The translations under genes and the position numbers were made by a program. Below are positions 8,855 to 17,749 of a stretch of DNA of 64,000 nucleotides, piece after piece (positions within the stretch are counted from its first letter, which is position 1; the number at the start of each line of letters is the position of its first letter). Source of the DNA: Acinetobacter pittii. Lineage in GTDB: Bacteria > Pseudomonadota > Gammaproteobacteria > Pseudomonadales > Moraxellaceae. The notes beneath the pieces were generated by a model. That model had not been told where the DNA came from, searched no databases, and saw only the letters and a program-made list of their open reading frames with translations. The stretch spans positions 3,286,001 to 3,350,000 of the forward strand of contig NZ_CP139286.1 of NCBI RefSeq assembly GCF_034067285.1, in the 5' to 3' direction.

Positions 8855-10410
8855 GAGCATACTTTGAAAAGCTGTTAGATTCTTCGCAACAACAAAAACA
8901 GCTTCCTTTAATTTTTCCTTTACTCATTGCTTTATTTTCAGGTGCCGTATTCAGTTTTTCACTGGCACCTTATTATTGGTGGTGGTTGGCAATTTTATCT
9001 CCGGCCCTACTCTATGCAACACTACATAAGCGCTCAGCTAAACAAGCCTTTGCTATTGGTTGGAGCTACGGCTTTGGTTTATGGTTTGTAGGCGCTTTCT
9101 GGCTCTATACTTCCATCCATGTATATGGCGATACCAATGCTTTTCTAAGCGTGTGTATGATTGCTGTTATGGCCCTTGTGATGGGCTTATTTACGGCATT
9201 TCAGACATGGGTTTACCGACGATTCTTCCCTGAAACACCACTAACTTTTGCGCCGCTTTGGATTGTTTTCGAGTGGGCAAAAACTTGGGTATTTACAGGT
9301 TTCCCATGGCTGTTTGTAGGTTATGCTTTTACCGAGCGTTTACTCGATGGTTATGCACCGCTATTTGGTATTTATGCAATTTCCTTCGTGGTCATTGTAT
9401 TAGCATGTGCTTTAGTTGAAGTTCTACGCAAGCGTATTTTCTGGATTATCCCATCTGCCCTATTGATTTTAGGTGCATGGGGAGCATCATACATACAGTT
9501 TGTAAAACCTAAAGATGCCAAACCGCTTAGCGTTTCACTCATTCAAGGTAATATTCCACAAGATTTAAAATGGTTAACTGAATATCAAGTTAGAACATTA
9601 GAAATTTATGCTGGTTTAACTCAATCTGAATGGGGTCGTGACCTGATTGTATGGCCTGAGTCTTCAATTCCACTTTTCCAAACTGATATTGAACCATTTT
9701 TGGATGCAATGGATGCACAAGCGAAAAAGAACCATACAGCTTGGGTAACTGGCATTCCTTATTGGGATTTCGAAAAATCACATCAAGTTGGTAGCCCGCT
9801 GTATTACAACAGTATTATGGCTTCTGGCAGTGACTCAAGTGGACTCTATAAAAAGCAGCGTCTTGTTCCATTTGGTGAATATATTCCTCTTTCAGGTTTA
9901 CTCTCGTGGGTATTACCAGCCATGCAAAATGATATTAGCATGAGCGGTTTTACACGTGGTGAGAGTGACCAGAAACCCCTCTTAATTAAAGGGCATGCAC
10001 TTGCTGCTGCAATTTGTTATGAAGTGGCTTATCCGAACCTAACAAGACGTAATGCAGAGGACAGTGACTTCTTAGTTACTGTCTCGAATGATGCTTGGTT
10101 CACGGGTACTGCGGGCCCATGGCAACATTTGCAAATGGTGCAAATGCGCGCGAAAGAAAATGGCCGTTGGTTTATTCGTGCAACCAACACTGGTGTAACA
10201 GCGTTTATTGATCAAAATGGTCATATCACTGAACAAGCACCAATCGATAAAGAGTTTGTCTTAAGAGGTGACTTACCTGCTATGCAAGGTCAAACGCTTT
10301 ATAACCGTTTAGGTGATTATCCAGTGTTAGGATTTGCAGTATTACTGCTCGTTCTAGGCTGGGTATATCGTCCACGTAAAGTTGACGTTTCTTTTAAATC
10401 CCGCCGCTAA
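8851..10410 (+). CDS. lnt: Apolipoprotein N-acyltransferase
   Basis: A 519-residue inner-membrane enzyme that N-acylates the lipoprotein N-terminal cysteine, the last step of lipoprotein maturation. There are about six to seven hydrophobic segments in residues 15-215, a periplasmic nitrilase domain (~220-480) and a final membrane helix (~490-508). The catalytic triad is visible: Glu270 in WPESSIP, a Lys334-Lys335 pair in YKKQRLVPFGEY, and Cys389 in AAICYEV. Length fits the family (~510). Overlap with corC indicates one operon. The tail RPRKVDVSFKSRR is positively charged as expected on the cytoplasmic side. Confidence 0.97.
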   Translation: MRAYFEKLLDSSQQQKQLPLIFPLLIALFSGAVFSFSLAPYYWWWLAILSPALLYATLHKRSAKQAFAIGWSYGFGLWFVGAFWLYTSIHVYGDTNAFLSVCMIAVMALVMGLFTAFQTWVYRRFFPETPLTFAPLWIVFEWAKTWVFTGFPWLFVGYAFTERLLDGYAPLFGIYAISFVVIVLACALVEVLRKRIFWIIPSALLILGAWGASYIQFVKPKDAKPLSVSLIQGNIPQDLKWLTEYQVRTLEIYAGLTQSEWGRDLIVWPESSIPLFQTDIEPFLDAMDAQAKKNHTAWVTGIPYWDFEKSHQVGSPLYYNSIMASGSDSSGLYKKQRLVPFGEYIPLSGLLSWVLPAMQNDISMSGFTRGESDQKPLLIKGHALAAAICYEVAYPNLTRRNAEDSDFLVTVSNDAWFTGTAGPWQHLQMVQMRAKENGRWFIRATNTGVTAFIDQNGHITEQAPIDKEFVLRGDLPAMQGQTLYNRLGDYPVLGFAVLLLVLGWVYRPRKVDVSFKSRR

Positions 10411-10411
10411 A

Positions 10412-10750
10412 TCACAATAACTTTGTACCCAGAGGTACTTCAAACTCTGGGATACAAAGTGCTACATCACCATCTGCATTATGAAACCCTGTCACTAAAC
10501 ATTCCGACTGGATAGGTCCGATTTGTTTTTTAGGGAAATTCACTACGGCAACAACTAATTTACCCACCAAATCTTGTGGCTGATAGAGCTTAGTAATCTG
10601 CGCACTTGATTTACGTACACCCAATTCTTCACCAAAATCTACATGCAAAATATAAGCAGGTTTACGCGCCTTTTCAAAAACCTCAGCTTGAATAATTTTA
10701 CCAACGCGAAGCTCTACTTTTAAAAAATCATTCCACTCGATTTGATCCAT
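10412..10750 (-). CDS. csaA: CsaA-like tRNA-binding protein
   Basis: A 112-residue single tRNA-binding (EMAP/OB-fold) domain protein. FLKVELRVGKIIQAEVFEKARKPAYIL and the C-terminal FHNADGDVALCIPEFEVPLGTKL closely follow CsaA. CsaA is proposed to be a secretion chaperone and binds tRNA, but its biological role is uncertain. No signal peptide or membrane segment. It converges on lnt with only a 1-bp gap between stop codons and stands alone on the minus strand. Confidence 0.88.
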   Translation of the reverse strand: MDQIEWNDFLKVELRVGKIIQAEVFEKARKPAYILHVDFGEELGVRKSSAQITKLYQPQDLVGKLVVAVVNFPKKQIGPIQSECLVTGFHNADGDVALCIPEFEVPLGTKLL

Positions 10751-10840
10751 TTCATATTTCTCATTTTCTTAAATTGCTGATTTGAAGCATATAATATGTA
10801 CAAATGAAGAAACACCCTATTTTTAAGTCCAGTTAAAAAA

Positions 10841-10870
10841 TAAAACGTAGATCTTCAGTCTACGTTTTAT
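10841..10870 (-). terminator. Rho-independent terminator
   Basis: Perfect 11-bp stem TAAAACGTAGA (10841-10851) / TCTACGTTTTA (10859-10869) with a T-rich minus-strand tail. It ends the small membrane protein gene and could also act on the plus strand. Confidence 0.85.
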
Positions 10871-10895
10871 TTAAAAATTTAGTTTTAAATTATCA

Positions 10896-11240
10896 TTAAA
10901 AAGCGATCGATAACTGCAAAGATAAATAAGCAACTAAACTCGATAAAAAGACCATGGGTACATAACGGTAAGCTTTAAAAAGTAATTGCTCATATTGAGT
11001 AGATATTTGTTTAGCTTGCCAAACACTCGCTTTTAATGCGGTAAAGAAGCTCACCATTAACCATGCGCTCACAATACTTAATGCAAAGAAGCCAATCATG
11101 ATTTGACTACTTCCCTCGGTACTCATCCATAACTTTAATGAAACTTCAGCAATCGGCAATAAACCCAAAATCAATAGGACAGACTTGAGCATTACCCAAT
11201 GAAACTGAGTCAGTTCATCTAATATGAGAAATGCTTTCAT
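10896..11240 (-). CDS. Small inner-membrane protein of unknown function
   Basis: A 114-residue protein with three likely membrane helices: about residues 17-36 (MLKSVLLILGLLPIAEVSL), 48-68 (IMIGFFALSIVSAWLMVSFF) and 93-111 (YVPMVFLSSLVAYLSLQLSI). I do not recognise a family. GGAGAG lies just before the ATG. The gene is followed within 50 bp by a strong terminator and preceded by 266 bp of very AT-rich DNA, so it is probably monocistronic. Frame, ribosome site and terminator support a real gene; function unknown. Confidence 0.75.
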   Translation of the reverse strand: MKAFLILDELTQFHWVMLKSVLLILGLLPIAEVSLKLWMSTEGSSQIMIGFFALSIVSAWLMVSFFTALKASVWQAKQISTQYEQLLFKAYRYVPMVFLSSLVAYLSLQLSIAF

Positions 11241-11506
11241 TTAATCTCTCCTTTTAATTGAATAAAGTGCTTTTTATTTATTATGCAAAGCTTTTATTTA
11301 AATATATAGCTTATTTTCCTCAACATTTTAACTTTCTTGTAACTATTAAATATGGGAATAATTCTTATTATAAATCTCAAATATTAATATTAATTTAATT
11401 TTATAATTTTCAATTATTTATTATATTTTCCTGATTGAGAGAGATTATCAATTCGTATTATCATTTTAACTGTTTAACTGAATTGATAATCTCCATTACA
11501 TTTTAA

Positions 11507-12061
11507 TTAAGGTTGGTAATAAATATCTGCATCATTACCCTCACCCCCTTCTTTGCCATCTGCTCCAAATGAGTACAAATCAAAAGCTCGCCCATCTGCC
11601 CCAGGAATGACATATTGAATATCATTTTTCCAGCTGTCTTTAGGATAACCACCTTTTACATAACCACCCGGCATCCAGTTTTTCGCTGTAGCAGGTTGGT
11701 TAACCAAAGCATCTAGCCCACCTTCTTGCATAGTTGGGAAATGGCCGTTATCAAGCTTGTACTGATCTAAAGCACCCGCCACACCCTTTAATGCAATTTG
11801 AGTCGTATCAATTTTAGCTTTTTCACTACGCCCCATGACATTTGGTACGATTAAAGCAGCTAACACGCCTAAAATTACAATCACGACCATCACTTCAATG
11901 AGGGTAAAGCCTGAGTGAGGATTAACAAAGCGAAGCTTTGTCCGAACGCAAGATGGAGAACTCTGCTCGGAATGGCACATTGGCTCAAACTGATTTGAAA
12001 CCGCAGATTCACTATGTTGTTCCATCGGTGTTTCGCTTTGAATATTTTTTACTTTCATCAT
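11507..12061 (-). CDS. gspG: Type II secretion major pseudopilin GspG, unusually long leader
   Basis: A pseudopilin with the prepilin peptidase site SG-FTLIEVMVVIVILG and the C-terminal calcium-loop region (FDLYSFGADGKEGGEGNDADIYYQ) characteristic of GspG, the major pilin of the T2SS pseudopilus. The mature part is ~133 residues, normal for the family. The leader before the cleavage glycine is about 51 residues from the ATG at 12061, against a usual 6-25. It contains DNA of a REP-like palindrome (11925-11952). Internal ATGs at codon 13 and codon 28 would give shorter leaders. It follows gspF by 20 bp on the minus strand; no other gsp genes are present, in line with scattered T2SS genes in Acinetobacter. 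Confidence 0.92.
   Translation of the reverse strand: MMKVKNIQSETPMEQHSESAVSNQFEPMCHSEQSSPSCVRTKLRFVNPHSGFTLIEVMVVIVILGVLAALIVPNVMGRSEKAKIDTTQIALKGVAGALDQYKLDNGHFPTMQEGGLDALVNQPATAKNWMPGGYVKGGYPKDSWKNDIQYVIPGADGRAFDLYSFGADGKEGGEGNDADIYYQP
11925..11952. repeat. REP-like palindrome inside the gspG leader
   Basis: ACAAAGC-GAA-GCTTTGT (11925-11941) is a perfect 7-bp hairpin with a 3-nt loop. On the minus strand it is preceded by CTTGCG. The same arrangement (CTTGCG, 5-6 nt, CAAAGC-nnn-GCTTTG) is seen at 7471-7498, so I read both as members of one small repeat family. Confidence 0.6.
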
Positions 12062-12081
12062 TATCTCTAATATCAAAGTTA

Positions 12082-13287
12082 TTAAATCATATTGTTCATA
12101 TTTACGATTGGCAGCATAACCGCGATTACAATAACCAGTACAATGCTTGCCATTAAAACCAGCATAAGCGGTTCAAGTAATGCCAGTAAGGTGGAAATAA
12201 ATGTCGTCACCTCACGGTCTTGCATGGTCGATGCTCGTTCTAACATGCGGTCCAGTTCGCCTGATGCCTCACCACTACGAATCATTTGTACCATCATTGG
12301 TGGGAAATAACCACTGCGCTCAAGCTGTGTACCTAAGTTACCGCCCTCTGTCACACGCTCAGCCGCGTGGACAATTGAATCGCGGATAACCCAGTTATTG
12401 GTTACTGCCGCACCAATTTTTAAGGCATCGACCAAAGGGACACCTGAACGGGTCAAAATAGATAAGGTACTAGCAAAGCGTGCAGCATTAATACCACGTG
12501 ACAGTTTACCGAATAATGGCAATTTGAGTGTTAATCGATCAAAAGCATAATGTCCAGCAGTGGTTTTTAAAAACCGAACGAATGCGATAACACCCACCAC
12601 TGTAAAAAGAATAATAAACACCCAAGCATGTCGAATAAAATCGCTGGCTTTCATTAAAGCGACGGTAATCCACGGGAGAGCATCTTTATTTTGATCAAAA
12701 GTTTTTACAATCTCTGGCACCACATAAGTCATTAAGCCCATCACAATACCAAAAGACATCAGCATTAAAATGATGGGATAAATCATGGCGCCTTGAACTT
12801 TCTTTTGCATGGCAAAGCGGTTTTCAGTGTAATCCGAGAGCTGATCTAAAATGAGATCTAAATGCCCCGAACGCTCCCCCGCAGCAACCGTAGCAATATA
12901 AAGGTCTGGAAACCGTCCAGATTGTTGCATACCTTGTGCGAGTGAATGGCCTTCTAAGACTCGGGAACGCACAGATAATAAAAGATTTTGTACATGTGTT
13001 TTTTCGCTTTGCCTACTCACTGCGCGTAGGGCTTCCTCAAGTGGAATAGCAGCTGCAACCAAAACGGAAAGTTGTCTGGTCATGAGCGCCAAATCATAAG
13101 CACTAAACTTTTTTTGGAATAACCCCTGACTCTGATGTTTATCTTTTTGTTCAACAGGATCGACACTAATGGGAGTCCATGCTTTATCGCGTAATTGTTG
13201 GCGAATCTGGCGCGCTGAGTCTCCCTCAAGCACCCCTTTTTGCTGCTTCCCTGAAGCATCAATGGCAGTAAATTGATATGCAGGCAT
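12082..13287 (-). CDS. gspF: Type II secretion inner-membrane platform protein GspF
   Basis: A 401-residue polytopic protein with two repeated T2SF domains (about residues 68-190 and 270-392) and three membrane helices, near 168-190, 218-240 and 372-394. The N-terminal MPAYQFTAIDASGKQQKGVLEGDSA is typical of GspF; the repeat signatures FPDLYIATVAAGERSG and FPPMMVQMIRSGEASG are clear. GspF links the GspE ATPase to pseudopilus assembly. Length fits (~400). It lies directly upstream of gspG on the minus strand and diverges from priA. Confidence 0.95.
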   Translation of the reverse strand: MPAYQFTAIDASGKQQKGVLEGDSARQIRQQLRDKAWTPISVDPVEQKDKHQSQGLFQKKFSAYDLALMTRQLSVLVAAAIPLEEALRAVSRQSEKTHVQNLLLSVRSRVLEGHSLAQGMQQSGRFPDLYIATVAAGERSGHLDLILDQLSDYTENRFAMQKKVQGAMIYPIILMLMSFGIVMGLMTYVVPEIVKTFDQNKDALPWITVALMKASDFIRHAWVFIILFTVVGVIAFVRFLKTTAGHYAFDRLTLKLPLFGKLSRGINAARFASTLSILTRSGVPLVDALKIGAAVTNNWVIRDSIVHAAERVTEGGNLGTQLERSGYFPPMMVQMIRSGEASGELDRMLERASTMQDREVTTFISTLLALLEPLMLVLMASIVLVIVIAVMLPIVNMNNMI

Positions 13288-13435
13288 GGTAATGTTCTAA
13301 TTTTCCAAAAATAATAGTCGCTGCTGTTGCATCTATGCTACGCAATCATTCATATTCGTTCTATAGCCTGTGTAGAATACCCAAGTCCTCTTCACGACGC
13401 TATGCCGTTTTTTAAAATTGACGAAATGAGCCTCT

Positions 13436-15664
13436 ATGACCATAACGCCAAAGCCTGATTCAGTTGTTTATCGTGTGCGTGTAGCCGTACCTGTGCATCT
13501 GTACGACACTTTTGACTATACACTCACCCAAGCACAATATGAACGGGCCCGCGTAGGCTCACGCGTCGCTATTTCATTTGGACGCCAAAACCTGATTGGT
13601 ATCATTACTGAAAAAGTGAACCCAAATGAACCATTTACAGGCACCTTTCAACTTAAAGCCATTTCTGAACTTTTAGATGATGAGCCTATTTTAGATGAAC
13701 AAGTTTTAAGTTTATTGACATGGTCAGCCCAGTATTACCAATTTCCAATTGGTGAGGTCATGCAAACCGCCCTACCTGCATTATTGCGTCAGGGCAAACC
13801 GATGGATGTTTTGTTTCATCTTTGGAAAATCACACCCTGCGATAATGTTGAAGCACTTCTTAAACGCTCGGTAAAGCAACAAGATGCTTATCAGATTTTA
13901 AAGTTACACCCTGCCGGAACTACAGAAAATATTCTCAATTTAAGTGGTGTAGAAACGGCTACCCTTAAAGCGCTTCAAAAGAAAGGGCTAGTAGATTGCA
14001 CACTTGAACCGCACGACTTTAGCCCCGCACCTGTTCAATTGGCACAAATGCCGCTCACACTCAATGAAGACCAAAAGAAGGCAACCCAGCACGTCATAAA
14101 CGCGCAACATCAGTACCAAGCCTTCTTGTTAGATGGTTTAACTGGAAGTGGTAAAACTGAAGTTTATCTGCACATCATGCACGAAGTGCTAAAGCAAGGT
14201 AAGCAAGTATTGGTTTTGGTTCCTGAAATTGGTTTAACCCCTCAAACCATTTCTCGGTTTAAGTCTCGTTTTAATTGTGATATTGCTCTCTTGCACTCTG
14301 GCTTAAATGACTCTAAACGTTTACAAGCATGGCAACAGGCACAAACTGGTAAAGCATCTATTATTTTAGGGACACGCTCTGCGATCTATACACCACTGCC
14401 ACGTTTAGGTTTAATCATTTTAGATGAAGAACATGATCTGTCTTATAAACAGCAAGAAGGCTTCCGCTACCATGCACGTGATGTCGCACTTTATCGAGGT
14501 CACTTGCAAAACTGCCCTGTTATTTTAGGTTCAGCAACACCGAGCATCGATAGTTATTATTTGGTCGAAACTGGCAAATTAACTGCACTGCAACTTAACC
14601 AACGTGCAGGCCATGCGCTCTTACCTAAAATGCATTTGATTGACCTTAAAATTGTCAAAAAACAGCATGGCATTAGCCAACCTTTAATCGAACAGATTAA
14701 AAATACCCTAGCCAGAAAAGAACAGGTTTTAATCTTTTTAAACCGTCGTGGCTATGCACCTGTACTGGTGTGTGAAAGCTGTGGCTGGCAAGCAAATTGT
14801 CCACATTGCGATGCGCATTTTACTTTACATACTCAGCCTTATTCTTACTTACATTGCCACCACTGTGGTACCGTTCATCGCTTGCCAGACCATTGCCCTG
14901 AATGTCAGCAAAAGAGTTTAAAAACCCTAGGAGCAGGGACAGCTAAGGTCGAAGAACACTTACAAGAATTATTTCCCGAACATGAAGTAATTCGAGTTGA
15001 CCGTGACAGCACAAGTCGTGTGGGTAGCTGGCAAAAAATCTATGACCGTATTCATCAAAACAAACCAACAATTTTGCTCGGCACTCAAATGTTGGCAAAA
15101 GGCCATCATTTTCCACACGTCACCTTAGTTGCTATTTTAGATATTGATGCGGGCTTACTGAGTGTCGATATTCGTGCGCCAGAACGTACTGCGCAGTTGA
15201 TTGTACAAGTCGCTGGACGTGCAGGCCGTGGCGAACATAAAGGCCATGTTTATTTACAAACCCTAAGACCCGATCACCCTTTACTAACGACTCTCATTGA
15301 AAAAGATTATCGGGCGGTTGCCAAACAGACGCTTGCAGAACGTAAAGTCGCATTGCTGCCGCCTTATCGTTATGCCGTACTGATACGTGCAGAGTCCAAA
15401 GATCGCGACTACACCTTACATTTCTTAAATGAAGCGGCGGAACAATTACGCCAAATTGCAGGTGACATTGTTGATATTTGGGGACCAATTCCAGCCCCTA
15501 TGGAGCGTAAAGCAGGACGCTACCGTGCCCACATGGTAATTTTATCTGCTGACCGTGCTCGCCTACATTTTTACTTAAGACAATGGTGGTCACAATTGGT
15601 TAATGCACCGCGTCAGCATCAACTCAGACTATCAATTGATGTTGATCCGCAAGAATTTAATTAG
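13436..15664 (+). CDS. priA: Primosomal replication helicase PriA
   Basis: A 742-residue superfamily 2 helicase that restarts stalled replication forks. Features in order: N-terminal DNA-binding domain (VYRVRVAVPVHLYDTFDYTL), Walker A GLTGSGKT (residues 234-241), Walker B DEEHD (330-334), and a zinc-binding insertion with four Cys pairs (CESCGWQANCPHC, then CHHCGTVHRLPDHCPEC). A C-terminal helicase segment GTQMLAKGHHFPHVTLV follows. Length fits E. coli PriA (732). Monocistronic by spacing; divergent from gspF. The start ATG gives the conserved N-terminus directly. Confidence 0.97.
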   Translation: MTITPKPDSVVYRVRVAVPVHLYDTFDYTLTQAQYERARVGSRVAISFGRQNLIGIITEKVNPNEPFTGTFQLKAISELLDDEPILDEQVLSLLTWSAQYYQFPIGEVMQTALPALLRQGKPMDVLFHLWKITPCDNVEALLKRSVKQQDAYQILKLHPAGTTENILNLSGVETATLKALQKKGLVDCTLEPHDFSPAPVQLAQMPLTLNEDQKKATQHVINAQHQYQAFLLDGLTGSGKTEVYLHIMHEVLKQGKQVLVLVPEIGLTPQTISRFKSRFNCDIALLHSGLNDSKRLQAWQQAQTGKASIILGTRSAIYTPLPRLGLIILDEEHDLSYKQQEGFRYHARDVALYRGHLQNCPVILGSATPSIDSYYLVETGKLTALQLNQRAGHALLPKMHLIDLKIVKKQHGISQPLIEQIKNTLARKEQVLIFLNRRGYAPVLVCESCGWQANCPHCDAHFTLHTQPYSYLHCHHCGTVHRLPDHCPECQQKSLKTLGAGTAKVEEHLQELFPEHEVIRVDRDSTSRVGSWQKIYDRIHQNKPTILLGTQMLAKGHHFPHVTLVAILDIDAGLLSVDIRAPERTAQLIVQVAGRAGRGEHKGHVYLQTLRPDHPLLTTLIEKDYRAVAKQTLAERKVALLPPYRYAVLIRAESKDRDYTLHFLNEAAEQLRQIAGDIVDIWGPIPAPMERKAGRYRAHMVILSADRARLHFYLRQWWSQLVNAPRQHQLRLSIDVDPQEFN

Positions 15665-15740
15665 ATGATTTGAATATCATGGTGTGAAGAAGCCTTTTTG
15701 GCTTTAAACTTAAAAGAGACTAATACATTCGAGGCAATGA

Positions 15741-17585
15741 ATGTCATTCCTACTGCAAGCAACAATTTTTCTTGGAGCTTCTCTGATTTTAGTCCCTCTT
15801 GGCAAACGCCTAGGGATAGCAACAGTTTTAGGTTATTTATTTACAGGAATACTTCTGGGTCCTAGTGTTTTAAATATTGCACATGACCCGGAAGCGATTA
15901 TGGAACTTGCCGAATTCGGTGTCATCTTATTGATGTTCTTAATCGGCTTAGAGTTACGCCCACAACGTTTGTGGGAAATGCGTGACTCTATTTTTGTGAT
16001 GGGAAGTCTACAAGTCCTCATTAGCGGGGGCATTCTTATGTTGATCATACTATTACTGTTTCAACAGCAGCTTTCTGTCAGCTTTGTGATTGGTTTTGCC
16101 CTTGCGCTGTCTTCTACCGCTTTTGTATTACAGCTTCTGACTGAAAAACAGCAACTCAATACGACTTATGGTCAGCAGTCTTTTTCCATTTTACTCTTTC
16201 AAGATATAGCAGCTATTCCCTTACTTGCCATCATTCCACTCTTGGCAGGAACAGAATCAACCCATCATGGCGTCGCTTATTTTGCAGCTATTATTGCAAC
16301 CTTTACTGGCCTGTTTCTGTTTAGCCGCTATGTAATGCGTCCCTTCTTTCGCTTTGTTGCTAAAAGTGGAGCGACTGAACTTATTACAGCAGTAGGATTA
16401 TTTATTATTCTTGCTGTTGTCTTGCTGATGGATACATTAGGAATTAGCACCACATTAGGCGCTTTCCTCACAGGCGTATTATTAGCAGATTCAGAGTTCC
16501 GTCACGAAGTTGAAGCAAGTATTGCACCGTTTAAAGGTTTACTACTTGGCTTATTCTTTATGACTGTGGGTATGACCACCCAGCTGTCACTACTGATTGA
16601 TATGCCATTGCTTATTATTGGTGGCGCAGTCGGTTTATTACTCATCAAAACGCTGATATTGACTGCGATTGCTCGCTATAAAAAATACAGTTGGAACAAT
16701 AGTCTGCTTCTTGGGACTTGTTTAGCTCAAGGTGGTGAATTTGCTTTTGTCATTTTGAGTCTTGCAAAAAGTGAGAAGATTTTAACTCAGGCTCTATTAG
16801 AGCCAGTGACCCTTATTGTAACGTTGTCGATGGTCCTTACCCCAGTGATTTACTGGATTATGGCAACTCAGGTCATTCCTCTATTTAATAAAGAACGTCC
16901 ACCTGAGTACGATGAAATTCCTCAGCAGGATAACCCGATTATCATTGCTGGTTTTGGACGATTTGGACAAATTATCGCGCGTATTGCTCGCCTGCAACAT
17001 TTAGGTTTTACTGCCATCGATAACAATCTTCAGCAAGTGGACTTCGTTCGTCGATACGGCGGTAAGCTCTATTATGGCGATGTGACCCAACCGGATTTAC
17101 TGCGTTCTGCCGGTATTGAAAAAGCAAAGGTATTTATTTTAGCGATTGATGATGTTGAAGACTCCATGAATGTCGCGCGTCATCTTAGATTAAATTATCC
17201 CCACTTAAAGCTATTAGCTCGCGCGCGTGACCGCCATCATGTCCATCTTTTAAGAGATTTAGGTGTTGAATATATTTGGCGTGAGACGTATTTATCTTCA
17301 TTAGGAATGGCTTATCGTGCCTTGCGAGAACTCGGTATCTCTGATGAACAAGCCTATAACAATATCGAAATCTTTCGGGATTATGATGAGAAATTGCTCA
17401 TACAGCAGCAAAGTATTTATACTGATGAACAGAAGATTTTTGAAACACATCGTAATGCCTTAGCCGAGCTTGAACATTTGTTTGAAAGTGATGCGCAGCA
17501 ACAAGCTACATCAAAACATGATGTTAATTTAAAGCGTCATTTACAACCAAATCGCATCGACATTACAAGAGATCATCTAGAATAA
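15741..17585 (+). CDS. CPA2 monovalent cation:proton antiporter, KefB/KefC-like
   Basis: A 614-residue protein with an N-terminal Na+/H+ exchanger domain of ~12 membrane helices (residues 1-380) and a cytoplasmic TrkA-N (KTN) nucleotide-binding domain starting at IIIAGFGRFGQIIARIA (~395). The membrane helix motif GVILLMFLIGLELRP and the Q-D pair in SILLFQDIAAIPLLAI are those of KefB/KefC. E. coli KefC is a glutathione-gated K+ efflux system; whether this one is glutathione-gated cannot be told, and no KefF/KefG ancillary gene is adjacent. GAGG lies 6 nt before the ATG. Ends 164 bp before hslO. Confidence 0.9.
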   Translation: MSFLLQATIFLGASLILVPLGKRLGIATVLGYLFTGILLGPSVLNIAHDPEAIMELAEFGVILLMFLIGLELRPQRLWEMRDSIFVMGSLQVLISGGILMLIILLLFQQQLSVSFVIGFALALSSTAFVLQLLTEKQQLNTTYGQQSFSILLFQDIAAIPLLAIIPLLAGTESTHHGVAYFAAIIATFTGLFLFSRYVMRPFFRFVAKSGATELITAVGLFIILAVVLLMDTLGISTTLGAFLTGVLLADSEFRHEVEASIAPFKGLLLGLFFMTVGMTTQLSLLIDMPLLIIGGAVGLLLIKTLILTAIARYKKYSWNNSLLLGTCLAQGGEFAFVILSLAKSEKILTQALLEPVTLIVTLSMVLTPVIYWIMATQVIPLFNKERPPEYDEIPQQDNPIIIAGFGRFGQIIARIARLQHLGFTAIDNNLQQVDFVRRYGGKLYYGDVTQPDLLRSAGIEKAKVFILAIDDVEDSMNVARHLRLNYPHLKLLARARDRHHVHLLRDLGVEYIWRETYLSSLGMAYRALRELGISDEQAYNNIEIFRDYDEKLLIQQQSIYTDEQKIFETHRNALAELEHLFESDAQQQATSKHDVNLKRHLQPNRIDITRDHLE

Positions 17586-17641
17586 CTTGAGATTTCAGAA
17601 AATGGCTATATTAAGGACTTATTCACATTGCCTAAATAATT

Positions 17642-17671
17642 GGACAATGGGCACAAAGCTGCCCCCTGTCC
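17642..17671. repeat. Imperfect hairpin upstream of hslO
   Basis: GGACAATGGGCA / TGCCCCCTGTCC, loop CAAAGC: ten of twelve pairs match, with two central mismatches and no T-run. It is followed by a CTTGCGGCTTCGCTGC stretch that again begins CTTGCG. Could be a REP-like element or a leader structure. Confidence 0.4.
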
Positions 17672-17749
17672 GGCTTGCGGCTTCGCTGCATTTCCTAAGC
17701 TTGATTAAAACGAAATAGTTATACTCTGCTTAGGGCCCTGGAGAATATT

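Noticed and set aside
15665..15740. Terminator after priA
   Set aside because: AAGCC/GGCTT is only a 5-bp stem with a broken T-run, too weak to call.
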